A stretch of DNA of 64,000 bases from Burkholderia sp. IMCC1007 (lineage in GTDB: Bacteria > Pseudomonadota > Gammaproteobacteria > Burkholderiales > Burkholderiaceae): NCBI RefSeq assembly GCF_027257875.1, contig NZ_JAPVQY010000006.1:124001-188000 (forward strand). Direction: 5' to 3'. Within the stretch, counting starts at the first letter, position 1; the number at the start of each line of letters is the position of its first letter. The notes beneath the pieces were generated by a model. That model did no database searches. It saw only the letters and a program-made list of their open reading frames with translations, and was not told the DNA's origin. A program made the position numbers and the translations under genes. Positions 41,872-51,378 of the stretch are shown here, in pieces.

Positions 41872-42909
41872 ATGCGTTTTTCGCTTTTCGTTCACATGGA
41901 GCGCGTCTCCGACCAGACCAGCCAAAAGCAGCTGTACGACGAAATGGTCGAGCTGTGCCAGATCGCCGATCGCGGCGGCATGCACGCCGTCTGGACCGGC
42001 GAGCACCACGGGATGGACTTCACGATCGCGCCGAACCCGTTCATCAACCTCGCCGACCTCGCGAACAAGACCCGGCGCGTGCGGCTCGGCACGGGCACGG
42101 TCGTCGCGCCGTTCTGGCACCCGATCAAGCTCGCCGGCGAAGCCGCGATGACCGACATCATCTCGGGCGGCCGCCTTGAACTGGGCATCGCACGCGGCGC
42201 ATACTCGTTCGAATACGAGCGCCTGGCGCCGGGCCTCGACGCGTGGGGCGCCGGGCAGCGCATGCGCGAGCTCATTCCGGCCGTGAAGAAGCTGTGGGAA
42301 GGCGATTACGCGCACGAAGGCGAGTTCTGGCAATTCCCGTCGACCACGTCGTCGCCGCAGCCGCTGCAGCAGCCGCACCCGCCGATCTGGGTGGCCGCGC
42401 GCGACCCGAACAGCCACGAGTTCGCGGTCGCGAACGGCTGCAACGTGCAGGTCACGCCGCTGCATCTGGGCGACGAGGAAGTCGAGAAGCTCGTCGGCCA
42501 CTTCAACGCAGCGTGCGAGAAGTTCAGCGACGTGCCGCGCCCGCAGATCATGCTGCTGCGTCATACCTATGTGGCGAGCAGCGAGGCGGACGCGCAGGTC
42601 GCGGCAGATGAAGTCAACGTGTTCTACAACTACTTCGGCGCGTGGTTCAAGAACGAGCGGCCGGTCAGCCGCGGGATGATCAAGCCGCTCACCCGCGACG
42701 AGATCGCCGCCCACCCGTTCTACACGCCCGAAGCGATGCGCAAGAACAACGTGATCGGCACGCCCGCGGAAGTCATCGCACGCCTGAAGGCTTACGAAGC
42801 GCTGGGCTTCGACGAGTACTCGTTCTGGATCGACACCGGGATGAGCTTCGAGCGCAAGAAGGCGTCGCTCGAGCGGATGATCCGCGACGTGATGCCCGCG
42901 TTCCAATGA
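41872..42909 (+). CDS. LLM-class FMN-dependent monooxygenase; TgnB-like N-heterocycle ring-opening oxygenase
   Basis: A 345-residue luciferase-like oxygenase. Key stretches are RFSLFVHMERV, AVWTGEHHGMDFTIAPNPF near residue 38, LGTGTVVAPFWHPIKLAGEA and GRLELGIARGAYSFEYERL, then PPIWVAARDPNSHEFAVANG. The gene set around it (flavin reductase, hydrolase, aldehyde dehydrogenase, semialdehyde dehydrogenase) is that of the Acinetobacter trigonelline (tgn) and Arthrobacter pyridine (pyr) pathways, in which such an enzyme opens the pyridine ring. The reaction is thus inferred to be oxidative ring cleavage of a pyridine-type or N-methylpyridinium acid. The real substrate could be another N-heterocycle. 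Confidence 0.87.
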   Translation: MRFSLFVHMERVSDQTSQKQLYDEMVELCQIADRGGMHAVWTGEHHGMDFTIAPNPFINLADLANKTRRVRLGTGTVVAPFWHPIKLAGEAAMTDIISGGRLELGIARGAYSFEYERLAPGLDAWGAGQRMRELIPAVKKLWEGDYAHEGEFWQFPSTTSSPQPLQQPHPPIWVAARDPNSHEFAVANGCNVQVTPLHLGDEEVEKLVGHFNAACEKFSDVPRPQIMLLRHTYVASSEADAQVAADEVNVFYNYFGAWFKNERPVSRGMIKPLTRDEIAAHPFYTPEAMRKNNVIGTPAEVIARLKAYEALGFDEYSFWIDTGMSFERKKASLERMIRDVMPAFQ

Positions 42910-42921
42910 GGTGCTGACGAC

Positions 42922-44391
42922 ATGAATGGTCCTTTTCAGCTGTATATCGACGGCCGCTTCGAGCCGGGCGCCGCGACGTTCGGCAGCATCAATCCGGCGA
43001 CCGGCGCCGTGTGGGCGCAGATGCCGGAAGCCCGTACCGACGAGGTGAACCGCGCGGTGGCGGCCGCCGGCCGCGCGTTGACCGATCCGCGCTGGGCGGG
43101 CCTGTCCGCGTCGGCACGCGGCAAGCTGCTGTACAAGCTCGCCGATCTCGTCGAGCAGGCCGCACCGCGACTCGCTGAAATCGAAACGAACGACACCGGC
43201 AAGATCATCCGGGAAACGTCGAGCCAGATCGCGTACGTCGCCGAGTATTACCGGTACTACGCCGGCATCGCCGACAAGCTCGAAGGCAGCAGCATCCCCG
43301 TCGACAAGCCCGACATGCAGGTGTGGCTCGACCGGCAGCCGGTCGGCGTGGTCGCCGCGATCGTGCCGTGGAACAGCCAGCTGTTCCTGTCCGCGGTCAA
43401 GGTCGGGCCCGCGCTGGCCGCCGGCTGCACGCTGGTGCTCAAGGCGTCCGAGGAAGCGCCGGGGCCGTTGCTCGAATTCGCGCGCCTCGTGCACGAAGCG
43501 GGATTCCCGCCGGGCGTCGTCAACGTCATTACCGGCTTCGGCCCGGAATGCGGCGCGGTGCTGAGCGGCCACCCGGACGTCGACAAGGTCGCGTTCACCG
43601 GCGGCCCGGAGACGGCGCGCCACATCGTGCGCAACACGGCGAACAATCTCGCGAAGGTGTCGCTGGAGCTCGGCGGCAAGTCGCCGTTCATCGTGTTCGC
43701 CGATACCGATATCCAGAGCGCGGTGAATGCGCAGGTCGCCGCGATCTTCGCGGCGAGCGGCCAGAGCTGCGTGGCCGGCTCGCGCCTGCTGATCGAGGCA
43801 TCGGTCAAGGAGCGCTTCCTCGCGCTGCTGGTCGAGCGCGTGTCGCGCATCCGCGTGGGCTCGCCCAACCAGATGGAGACGGAATACGGGCCGCTGTGTA
43901 CCGAGCGGCAGCTTCGCAACATCGAGGCGGTGGTTGCGAGCTCGGTGCATCAGGGCGCGAAAGTGCTCGCGGGCGGCAAGCAGCTGGAGCGCGACGGCTA
44001 TTACTACGCGCCGACGATTCTCGACTGCACCGGCGTCGAGCACGCCGACAGCATCACGACGGAACTGTTCGGCCCGGTGCTGTCGGTCGATACGTTCGAG
44101 TCCGAGCAGGAAGCGATCGAGAAGGCCAACGGTACGGCCTATGGCCTCGCCGCCGGCATCTTCACGACCAACCTCACGCGTGCGCATCGCGTGTCGAAGC
44201 GCGTGCGCTCGGGCATCGTGTGGATCAACACCTATCGGGCCGTATCGCCGCTCGTGCCGTTCGGCGGCTTCGGCCTGTCGGGCCACGGCCGCGAAGGCGG
44301 CCTGAGCGCCGCGCTCGAATACACGACGACGAAGTCGGTATGGCTTCGCACGTCGGACGAGCCGATCAGCGACCCGTTCGTGATGCGTTGA
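42922..44391 (+). CDS. Aldehyde dehydrogenase (TgnC-like position)
   Basis: A 489-residue NAD(P)-dependent aldehyde dehydrogenase: PWNSQLFLSAVKVGPALAAG near residue 150, FTGGPETARHIV, the general base in LELGGKSPF, the catalytic Cys in GQSCVAGSRL and ELFGPVLSVDTFESEQEAIE further on. It follows the LLM oxygenase by 12 bases. In the trigonelline route the equivalent enzyme oxidises the ring-opened aldehyde or its lactol to an acid. Distinct in sequence from the succinate-semialdehyde dehydrogenase at 30623, so the two probably act at different steps. Confidence 0.93.
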   Translation: MNGPFQLYIDGRFEPGAATFGSINPATGAVWAQMPEARTDEVNRAVAAAGRALTDPRWAGLSASARGKLLYKLADLVEQAAPRLAEIETNDTGKIIRETSSQIAYVAEYYRYYAGIADKLEGSSIPVDKPDMQVWLDRQPVGVVAAIVPWNSQLFLSAVKVGPALAAGCTLVLKASEEAPGPLLEFARLVHEAGFPPGVVNVITGFGPECGAVLSGHPDVDKVAFTGGPETARHIVRNTANNLAKVSLELGGKSPFIVFADTDIQSAVNAQVAAIFAASGQSCVAGSRLLIEASVKERFLALLVERVSRIRVGSPNQMETEYGPLCTERQLRNIEAVVASSVHQGAKVLAGGKQLERDGYYYAPTILDCTGVEHADSITTELFGPVLSVDTFESEQEAIEKANGTAYGLAAGIFTTNLTRAHRVSKRVRSGIVWINTYRAVSPLVPFGGFGLSGHGREGGLSAALEYTTTKSVWLRTSDEPISDPFVMR

Positions 44392-44505
44392 GCGGGCCGG
44401 CATTCGCCGGCAAGACCGACTCGAAGCCGACCAGACCCTGCCCTGCCCTGCCGCACCGAGGCGCGCGCGTGGCGGGGCGGGGCCGGCAATAAAGATGGAG
44501 ACACC

Positions 44506-45918
44506 ATGAAGCAAGCGGAAAACGATAACGGCGTTCTCGCGATCGAGAGCAACTCGATCGAGTATGTTCCCCCGGAGGCGCGGCACGGCAAGCCGGCCGA
44601 CCTGTTCACCCTGTGGTTCTGCACGAACGTCGCGCCGCTGGCCGTGATTTCCGGCGCCACGTCGGTGCTGGTGTTCCACCTCGATCTGGTGAGCGCGATT
44701 CTCGCGATCGCGGCCGGGCAGTTCTTCGGTGCGATCTTTCACGCGCTGACCTCCGCGCAAGGGCCGCTCGTCGGCGTGCCGCAGATGATCCAGAGCCGCG
44801 CGCAGTTCGGCCGCTACGGGTCGCTGCTGGTCGTGGGCTTCACCACGCTGATCTACCTCGGCTTCTTCGTGTCGAACATCATTCTCGCGGGCAAGACGCT
44901 CCATACGGCCGTGCCCGCGGTGCCGGTGCACGTCGCGACGGTCATCGGCGCGGTGCTCGCGACGCTGGTCGGCGTGATCGGCTGCCACTTCATTCATCGC
45001 TTCAACAAGATCGGCGCGTGGTTCATGGGCGGTGCGCTCGTGATCGGCATCGCGCTGATGGCGCCGAGCCTCGACGCGCGGATCTTCGCGCAGGGTCATT
45101 TCGATCTCGCGAACTGGTTCGCGATGTTCGGGCTGTGCGCGGTGTGGCAGATCAGCTTCGCGCCGTATACGTCCGACTACTCGCGCTATCTGCCGACGTC
45201 CGCCGGATTCGGCACGACCTTCGCGTACACGTACTTCGGCACGTCGCTCGGCACGATCTTCGCGTTCCTGTTCGGCGTGCTCGCCGTCAGCACCGGGCAT
45301 TCGACCGACGCGATGCAGGCGATCCGCGACCAGACCGGCGCGTTCGGCTACGTGCTGATCTTCCTGTTCCTCGTCAACATCATCGGCCACAACGGGATGA
45401 ACCTGTATGGCGCGGTGCTGTCGTTCATCACCGCCGCGCAGACCTTCCGCCCGCACTGGATGCCGGGCCGCAACGTGCGCGTGGCCGTGTCGGCGGTGCT
45501 GCTGGTCGCGTCGACGGCGACCGCGCTGTGGGCGTCGAGCAACTTCATCTCGATCTTCCTGAACGCGATCTTCGCGCTGCGCATCGTGCTGGCACCGTGG
45601 ATCGCGATCAACCTGATCGACTTCTATCTGATCAACAAGCGCCACTACCGCGTCGCGGAAATCATCAGCAGCAATGGCGGCGTGTACGGCGCGTTCAACG
45701 TCAAGGCGCTGGCGATCTACGTGTTCGGCATTGCCGTCCAGGTGCCGTTCGTGGACGAGAGCTTCTTCCACGGCCCGTGGGCATCGATTCTCGGCGGCGC
45801 GGACGTGTCGTGGATGGTAGGCCTCGTCGTCACTGCGCTGGCCTGCTACCTGTTCGCGTCGAAGAACGGTTCGCATTCGCGCCGTGGCTGTACCGCCACT
45901 GCCGAAGCGTTGAAATAA
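44506..45918 (+). CDS. NCS1-family permease (purine/cytosine/hydantoin type)
   Basis: Inner-membrane sodium- or proton-coupled carrier of 470 residues with about 12 hydrophobic helices. Features are TLWFCTNVAPLAVISGA, GPLVGVPQMIQSRAQFG and the FAPYTSDYSRYLP stretch, all typical of NCS1 carriers of nucleobases, hydantoins and pyridine derivatives. It sits in the ring-opening operon, 114 bases after the aldehyde dehydrogenase, and is probably an uptake route for the N-heterocycle parallel to the ABC system at 32987-36955. The start follows GGAGAC. Confidence 0.93.
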   Translation: MKQAENDNGVLAIESNSIEYVPPEARHGKPADLFTLWFCTNVAPLAVISGATSVLVFHLDLVSAILAIAAGQFFGAIFHALTSAQGPLVGVPQMIQSRAQFGRYGSLLVVGFTTLIYLGFFVSNIILAGKTLHTAVPAVPVHVATVIGAVLATLVGVIGCHFIHRFNKIGAWFMGGALVIGIALMAPSLDARIFAQGHFDLANWFAMFGLCAVWQISFAPYTSDYSRYLPTSAGFGTTFAYTYFGTSLGTIFAFLFGVLAVSTGHSTDAMQAIRDQTGAFGYVLIFLFLVNIIGHNGMNLYGAVLSFITAAQTFRPHWMPGRNVRVAVSAVLLVASTATALWASSNFISIFLNAIFALRIVLAPWIAINLIDFYLINKRHYRVAEIISSNGGVYGAFNVKALAIYVFGIAVQVPFVDESFFHGPWASILGGADVSWMVGLVVTALACYLFASKNGSHSRRGCTATAEALK

Positions 45919-45933
45919 CAGAGGAATTCAAGC

Positions 45934-46323
45934 ATGAACGAAGATGATGCGCTGTTTCAGAAGGGGTTGCCGATTCGCCGCGAAGTGCTGGGCCCCGAGT
46001 ATGTCGATGCGTCGATGGAAAAGGCCGACGCATTCATGATGTCGTTCCAGCGCGCGACCACCGCGTGGGCATGGGGCTGGGCCTGGGGCGACGACACGCT
46101 CGATCGCAAGACGCGAAGCCTGTTGAATCTCGCGATGCTCACCGCCGGCGGGCATACCAATGAGCTGAAGCTACATGTCAAGGGGGCGCTGAACAACGGC
46201 GTGAGCGTCGAGGAGATCAAGGCGACGCTGCTGCATGCGACCGCTTATTCCGGCATCCCGCACGGGCTCAGCGCGTTCAAGGCCGCGCATGAAGTGCTGG
46301 TGGCGGAAGGGGTGTTGAAGTAA
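45934..46323 (+). CDS. Carboxymuconolactone decarboxylase (CMD)-family protein
   Basis: A 129-residue AhpD-like helical protein: ALFQKGLPIRREVLG, then TAWAWGWAWGDDTLDRKTRS and LNLAMLTAGGHTNELKLHVKGALNNGVS, shown in two parts. The CxxC thiol pair of peroxidase members is absent; the Glu/His pattern (ELKLHVKGA) is that of 4-carboxymuconolactone decarboxylase itself. A decarboxylation or lactone-handling step in the same operon is therefore possible. The start follows AGAGGAA 15 bases behind the permease stop, and it is the last gene of the operon. Confidence 0.9.
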   Translation: MNEDDALFQKGLPIRREVLGPEYVDASMEKADAFMMSFQRATTAWAWGWAWGDDTLDRKTRSLLNLAMLTAGGHTNELKLHVKGALNNGVSVEEIKATLLHATAYSGIPHGLSAFKAAHEVLVAEGVLK

Positions 46324-46380
46324 GTGACGTGCGATGCGCCGGGGTTCGTCCGACAAAAAGTCCCGTATAGTCGTACATCG

Positions 46381-46409
46381 AAAGGCGGAGGCCGAATCCG
46401 CACGCCTTT
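46381..46409 (+). terminator. Possible terminator hairpin after the CMD gene
   Basis: AAAGGCG (46381-46387) pairs with CGCCTTT (46403-46409) around a 15-base loop that can itself fold (GCGGA/TCCGC). It is 58 bases after the operon's last stop. No T run beyond the CGCCTTT. The rest of the 285-base gap to vgrG is AT-rich near the right end and probably carries the vgrG promoter. Confidence 0.4.
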
Positions 46410-46608
46410 GGCGAGGACCTCCGAATGGGGCAACTTGGCCAGCGAGATCGATGCGCAGATCAAGGCGATGCTCGTCGACTTGCCGCGCCCCCGTCGAGAT
46501 CGGGACGTGACTATGTGACAATCGCTGAAGTTCTGCGTCATTGACTTTGCGTAAAATACGCCTCACCGCATTTTTGCGGAAAATTCTAGAAAAAATATTG
46601 AGAGAAAA

Positions 46609-49395
46609 ATGGTGCTCAGATCACCCGCGCTCGGGGAGCTGAAATATCGCGATCTGTATAACGCGATCCACCGGGGGCTATTGCAACGCGACCGCCTGTT
46701 GAAGCTGGACACGCCGCTCGGCCCGAACGTGCTGATCCCGTTACGTGCGTGCGGATCGGCGCGGATCGGCCGCGACTACAACTGGACGATCGACGTTGCG
46801 TCGCTACGCGACGACACCGCGCTGCTGTCGTTGATGCACCAGCCCGTCACGTTATGGATCCAGCAGCCCACCTCCCCGTTTGCCGACTCCGTCTATCGCC
46901 CGGTCCACGGCTTTGTTCATCGGGTCGGCTACCTGGGCGGGGACGGTGGGTTGTCGACGTACCAGCTCGAATTTTCGTCGGCGCTGGTGTTCCTGGGCGG
47001 CACGCACAACGACGAAGGCTGGCTCGAACAGACGGCGCAGGACATCGTGTCCGATCTCCTCAATCGCTATCCGCAGCTGCAGGGCCGATTCCGCTTCAAC
47101 CTCGACCGCGAGCCAGCGGTACGCTCGTGGTGCCGGCAGAGTGAAACAGATCTGCATTTCTTCCACCGCCTGCTCGAAGACGAGGGCTGGTATTGCTACT
47201 GGGTTCACGAGCCGGTCCGCGACCGCGAGACACCCAACACTACGCTGGTGATCGTCGACAAGGTCGCGGCGCTGCCCAACGCGAAGCCGGCCGACTTCGT
47301 GCACGGCGCCGGCGACAACGAGGCGGTGAACGGGTTCACGCACTGGGCGGCAATGCAGACGATGCAGAGCCTGCGGTACGAGTCCAGCTCGTTCGATTAC
47401 AAACGCCCCGCGTCCCGCTTCGAAGCGGCGGGTACGCTCGCGTCGGTCGGTTACGTCACGGATGACGGCCGGCACCCGGCGCAGCAGAACCGAATTCCGA
47501 ACGCGCCGATGACGGTCTATGAACCGACCGCGTACGGCTACCCCGATTCCGGCAGCGGCGGCGCCCGTGCGCGCCGACGCGTGCAGGGCTGGGATGCACG
47601 CGCCCGGCGCTACTTCGGGGTCGGCGGTCTGCGCTGGCTCGATGCGGGGTCGCGCTTCGTGCTGAACGATCATCCGCGCCATCGGGAACGCGACGGCACC
47701 GGCCGCACGCTCCTTGTCGTCGAGGCACGATGGTTCATCGAGAACAACGTGCCGATCGGCCAGCCGCTGAGCGAATTCCCGCTCAGCCTGCGTGCAACGC
47801 TGGCCAAGCAGCAGGCAGCACACGGCGCACGCTTCACGACGCCCGGCCACGCCGAGGACGGTATGGCTGGCTTCTTCGCGCTCGAGGTGGAGGCGCAGGA
47901 CGCGCGGGTGGAGTTTCGCAGCCCGTTCGATCATCCGAAGCCGGCGATGTCGATCGAGCACGCGCTCGTCGTCACGCAGCAGGGCATCGAGGCCTGGTCG
48001 AACGAGCGGAATCAGGTCCGCGTGCATTTCGCGTGGGACCGGAAAAATCCGGACGGTGCGTTCAATGCGTCGCCGCTGCTGTCGTCGATGCAGGCGGACA
48101 CCGGCAACGGGTACGGTGCGGTGCACGTACCGCGCGCGGGCGAATGGGTGCTTGTCGGCTACTGGAGCAATGACTGTGACAAGCCCTTTATTTTGGGGCG
48201 CGTCAACGGCGGCACGACGCCATCGCAATGGCACACGAACGTGCTGCTGTCCGGGTTCCAGTCGCAGGGCTTCGGCAACACCGGCGCGTACAACGCGTTC
48301 GTGCATGACGACGCGATGAACCAGGGCGGCACGCGCCTCATCAGCTATACGGGCAAGAGCTACGCGGCGCTCACGCAGGGCTACCTGATCCAGCAGGACG
48401 GCAATTCGCGCGGTCGATATCTCGGCCAAGGCTTCGTGCTGCACGCCGACGAATACGGCGCCGTGCGGGCGAGCAAGGGGCTGTCGATCAGCACACACGC
48501 AAAAGCCTACGACGACGAGCAGCTCAGTGTCGACGAAGCCCGCACGCGGCTGCAGCAAGTCGGCATGCTGGTGGAATCGCTGTCGAGCGCCAGCACGACC
48601 GCGCAAGCCGAATCACTGCAGGCCGGCCAGGACGCGCTCAAGGAGCTGACGACGGCCGTGCAGCACGCAGTGTCCGGACAGACGTCGGGTGGTGTCACGG
48701 CCGGCGGCGGCACCGGCAACGCGAACAGCTTCGCGAAACCCGTGATCGTGATCGCGACACCGGCGGATTTTGCGGCCGTGGCGGACCGCTCCGCGCACGT
48801 GTTGGCGGAAGCGGAAATCAACGTGGTCGGCGGCGAAAATATCCACCTGGCAAGCGGCAAGTCGTTGATCGCGGCCGCGGCCGAGAAGATCAGCCTGTTC
48901 GTGCAGAAGGCAGGCATGAAGCTGTTCGCCGCGAAGGGCCCGATCGAGGTGTCGGCTCACACCGACGAAATCAAGCTGAACTCGGCCAAGGATACGTCGC
49001 TGTTCAGTAAGAAGCGGATCGTGATCGAGGCGACCGAGGAACTGATTTTCAAGTGCGGTGGCTCGTACATCCGCATCACGAAGGACGGCATCGAGGACGG
49101 CACGCGGGGTGGCCGCACGATCAAGTCGGCGTCGTTCAGCCGACAGGGGCCCAGCTCGGTCGCCGAGCACATGAACAGCCTGCCGACGGCCAAGTTCAAC
49201 GATCCGTATGTGCTGCGCGATCGCATCTCCGGCGAGGTGCTGAAAAACCACCCGTACGAGCTGATCCGCGGCGATGGAACAAAGTTGTCCGGGATGACAA
49301 ACGAGCTCGGACATATCACCGAGCAGAAGAGCGAGGATATCGAGAAGCTGGCGGTGCGCGCGTTGCGGCCGAAGCCGAATGGTCCTGCGGCATGA
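46609..49395 (+). CDS. vgrG: Type VI secretion spike protein VgrG with DUF2345 extension
   Basis: A 928-residue T6SS spike. Residues about 1-450 are the gp27/gp44-like base (HRVGYLGGDGGLSTYQLEF, WCRQSETDLHFFHRLLEDEG), about 480-570 the gp5 OB-fold (VRVHFAWDRKNP, VPRAGEWVLVGYW, PFILGRVNGG). About 600-880 form the DUF2345 beta-helix extension (LISYTGKSYAALTQGYLIQQ and the later NVVGGENIHLASGKSLIAAA). The last 60 residues (FNDPYVLRDRISGEVLKNHP) look like an adaptor for a linked effector. It is followed by lipase, immunity and PAAR genes. Start follows GAGAG in an AT-rich leader. No other T6SS structural gene is in the window, so this is an orphan VgrG island. Confidence 0.96.
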   Translation: MVLRSPALGELKYRDLYNAIHRGLLQRDRLLKLDTPLGPNVLIPLRACGSARIGRDYNWTIDVASLRDDTALLSLMHQPVTLWIQQPTSPFADSVYRPVHGFVHRVGYLGGDGGLSTYQLEFSSALVFLGGTHNDEGWLEQTAQDIVSDLLNRYPQLQGRFRFNLDREPAVRSWCRQSETDLHFFHRLLEDEGWYCYWVHEPVRDRETPNTTLVIVDKVAALPNAKPADFVHGAGDNEAVNGFTHWAAMQTMQSLRYESSSFDYKRPASRFEAAGTLASVGYVTDDGRHPAQQNRIPNAPMTVYEPTAYGYPDSGSGGARARRRVQGWDARARRYFGVGGLRWLDAGSRFVLNDHPRHRERDGTGRTLLVVEARWFIENNVPIGQPLSEFPLSLRATLAKQQAAHGARFTTPGHAEDGMAGFFALEVEAQDARVEFRSPFDHPKPAMSIEHALVVTQQGIEAWSNERNQVRVHFAWDRKNPDGAFNASPLLSSMQADTGNGYGAVHVPRAGEWVLVGYWSNDCDKPFILGRVNGGTTPSQWHTNVLLSGFQSQGFGNTGAYNAFVHDDAMNQGGTRLISYTGKSYAALTQGYLIQQDGNSRGRYLGQGFVLHADEYGAVRASKGLSISTHAKAYDDEQLSVDEARTRLQQVGMLVESLSSASTTAQAESLQAGQDALKELTTAVQHAVSGQTSGGVTAGGGTGNANSFAKPVIVIATPADFAAVADRSAHVLAEAEINVVGGENIHLASGKSLIAAAAEKISLFVQKAGMKLFAAKGPIEVSAHTDEIKLNSAKDTSLFSKKRIVIEATEELIFKCGGSYIRITKDGIEDGTRGGRTIKSASFSRQGPSSVAEHMNSLPTAKFNDPYVLRDRISGEVLKNHPYELIRGDGTKLSGMTNELGHITEQKSEDIEKLAVRALRPKPNGPAA

Positions 49396-49430
49396 ATCCG
49401 ACCATCGATGCGCGAATTTGAATAACGACA

Positions 49431-51378
49431 ATGAGCGATAACACAAATCAATCCGGTGGCGGTTCGCCGTTCAGCGACGACGCCGAGCAAGAAGTCGTGC
49501 GGCAAGTTGGGCGCACGGACAAGGACGGCGCGTCGGTCGGGCACTTCACGCTGACGCCGGCGAGCGACACGCGGCAAAAGGAACTGCTGTGCGACGTACG
49601 GCCGATCATTCCGGTGATCTTCCTGCCGGGCGTGATGGGCTCGCCATTGGTCAACACGGAAACCGGCGACGAGATGTTTTTTGCGCCGAACACGGACGGC
49701 ATGCTCGGGAAAGCGGGCGCATTGCCGGCATTGATTGGCATGTGGTTCAAGGGCGCGTCCTCGCGGGAAAGACAGTTCGACCCGACCGTGGCCGCGGTGA
49801 CCCCGTTCGGTCCGATCCGTGCCGGCAAACTCCAACAGGATGACAAGGAAGACCAGTATGTAGACGAGGCTGAGGCGCGTCGACGCGGCTGGGGCTCGGT
49901 GTACCGATCGAGCTATCAACCAATGCTGGCGTGGCTCGAGGAACAACTGAACGAGCCGAAGTATCTGGGTAAGCACAAGGGAGCGTGGATTGAAACCGAC
50001 CCCGACGGCAAGAAGTGGACGCTCAAGCCCGTGCTCGGCACCGAGCCGGCCGACTACGGTGCAACCGACGCCGGCGCGCAAGGCCGGGGACAGGCGATCA
50101 CGGAAGAGTCGGCAGTGTTCGAGCATTTCGCGAAATACCGGTACCGGGTGTATGCAATCGGCTACAACTGGCTGCAATCGAATGAGAAGTCCGCGAAGCA
50201 GGTCATCGATGGCATGGATTTCGAGGACAAGAAAACCGGCAAGAAGATGCGACTGATGGGCATCAACGAGATCATCGAGGAGAACCATAGTGGCAAGGCG
50301 ATTATCCTCACGCACTCGATGGGCGGGCTGGTCGCACGCATGGCGATCGCGATGCACGGCGCGGCGGATCTGATGCACGGCGTGTTCCACAACGTGCTGC
50401 CGGCGACTGGGGCGCCGATCGCCGCGAAGCGGTTCCGCACTGGTGGTGGCAGCGAAGGCGGGGTGAACGGCTATCAATGGCGCCCTGCTCGGCAGCAACG
50501 CGGACGAGTTCGTGGCGGTGGCCGCAAACGCACCGGGTGCGCTCGAACTGTTGCCGATGCCGGATTACCACAATGGCGGGGCATGGTGGATCTTTGCGCG
50601 GCTCGACGGCACCCCGGTGATGAAGTTGCCGAAGGAGGGCGATGTATACAACGAGCTTTATATTAATCAAGATTGGTACGGCTTGGTTCCGAAGCAATCG
50701 TCTTCGTTGCTTGATCCTGCTGGAATTGTGAAGGATCGCCTTGATAAAGGGCGAACCAAAAAGACAGTGGTTGAGAATTTTGCAGAAACAATGCTATCCG
50801 TGATAGGAAATCAATACGCAATAAAAAACAAATACCACGATAAAACATATGTAGCATATGGGGATGGGCCGCTGAAACCCAAGAAATCAACCGCATCCAG
50901 CGATGACCACGGCAAACCCAAGATCGAAAAAAGCGAAAAGCTCGAGGATCTGTTGGCCTGGGGCACGGTGATCTGGAAAGGGAATATACCGCCGGATGTG
51001 ACGGAAGAAGAACTGCGCGCCGCGCGGTTCCTGGCGGAGAAACACGACGATTCCCACACCGGCACGCTGCGCGTGCACCTGGACTCTCGCAATGTCACTA
51101 TCGAATTCGAGGTGCAGAAGGTAGCGAAGCTGCCGCCGGGCAGCGACGCGCCCGATCCCAAAAAAAATGGCATCGTGCCAGGTGACGGAACGGTGCCGGT
51201 CTGGTCGGCCGAAGCCCCCGCGCGCAGCGTCGACGGCGGAGCGGCTCCAGGCGTACAAATGGTGTTTGACCAAGGAGGCTATGTGCATCAGGAGAGCTAT
51301 AACCATCCGTGGGCGCGCTGGGCGCTCCTCTACAGCATCGTGCAAATCGCGCAGGATGCCCCGGAGCCGAAATGCTGA
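49431..51378 (+). pseudogene. T6SS lipase/phospholipase-type effector (Tle-like), frameshifted
   Basis: An alpha/beta hydrolase effector in two frames. The first part (from 49431) has PVIFLPGVMGSPLVN near residue 62 and the nucleophile region ILTHSMGGLVARMAIAMHG. Around 50465-50475 the frame shifts: upstream reads GGVNG, downstream (other frame) reads TAINGALLGSNADEFVAVAA and continues to 51378 with GDGTVPVW and GYVHQESYNHPW, which likely hold the acid and His of the triad. The sequence is consistent with loss of two bases (GC) from an original AACGGCGCTATC. The wild-type protein would be about 649 residues. The interior 50640-50920 is distinctly AT-rich. Either a true disabling mutation or a sequencing error. 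Confidence 0.85.

Noticed and set aside
41824..45876. Very long open frame on the minus strand opposite the LLM oxygenase, aldehyde dehydrogenase and NCS1 genes
   Set aside because: Arg/Asp/His-rich translation without any domain; it is the antisense shadow of GC-biased codons, and the plus-strand genes have clear family motifs.
39533..46323. Uracil (Rut) pathway, suggested by the LLM/flavin reductase/hydrolase/permease set
   Set aside because: No RutB isochorismatase-type amidohydrolase, RutC or RutE nitroreductase is present, and aldehyde dehydrogenases fit the trigonelline/pyridine route better.
46324..46518. Short plus-strand frame directly after the CMD gene
   Set aside because: Low-quality composition, GTG start with no ribosome site, and it covers a hairpin that better fits a terminator.
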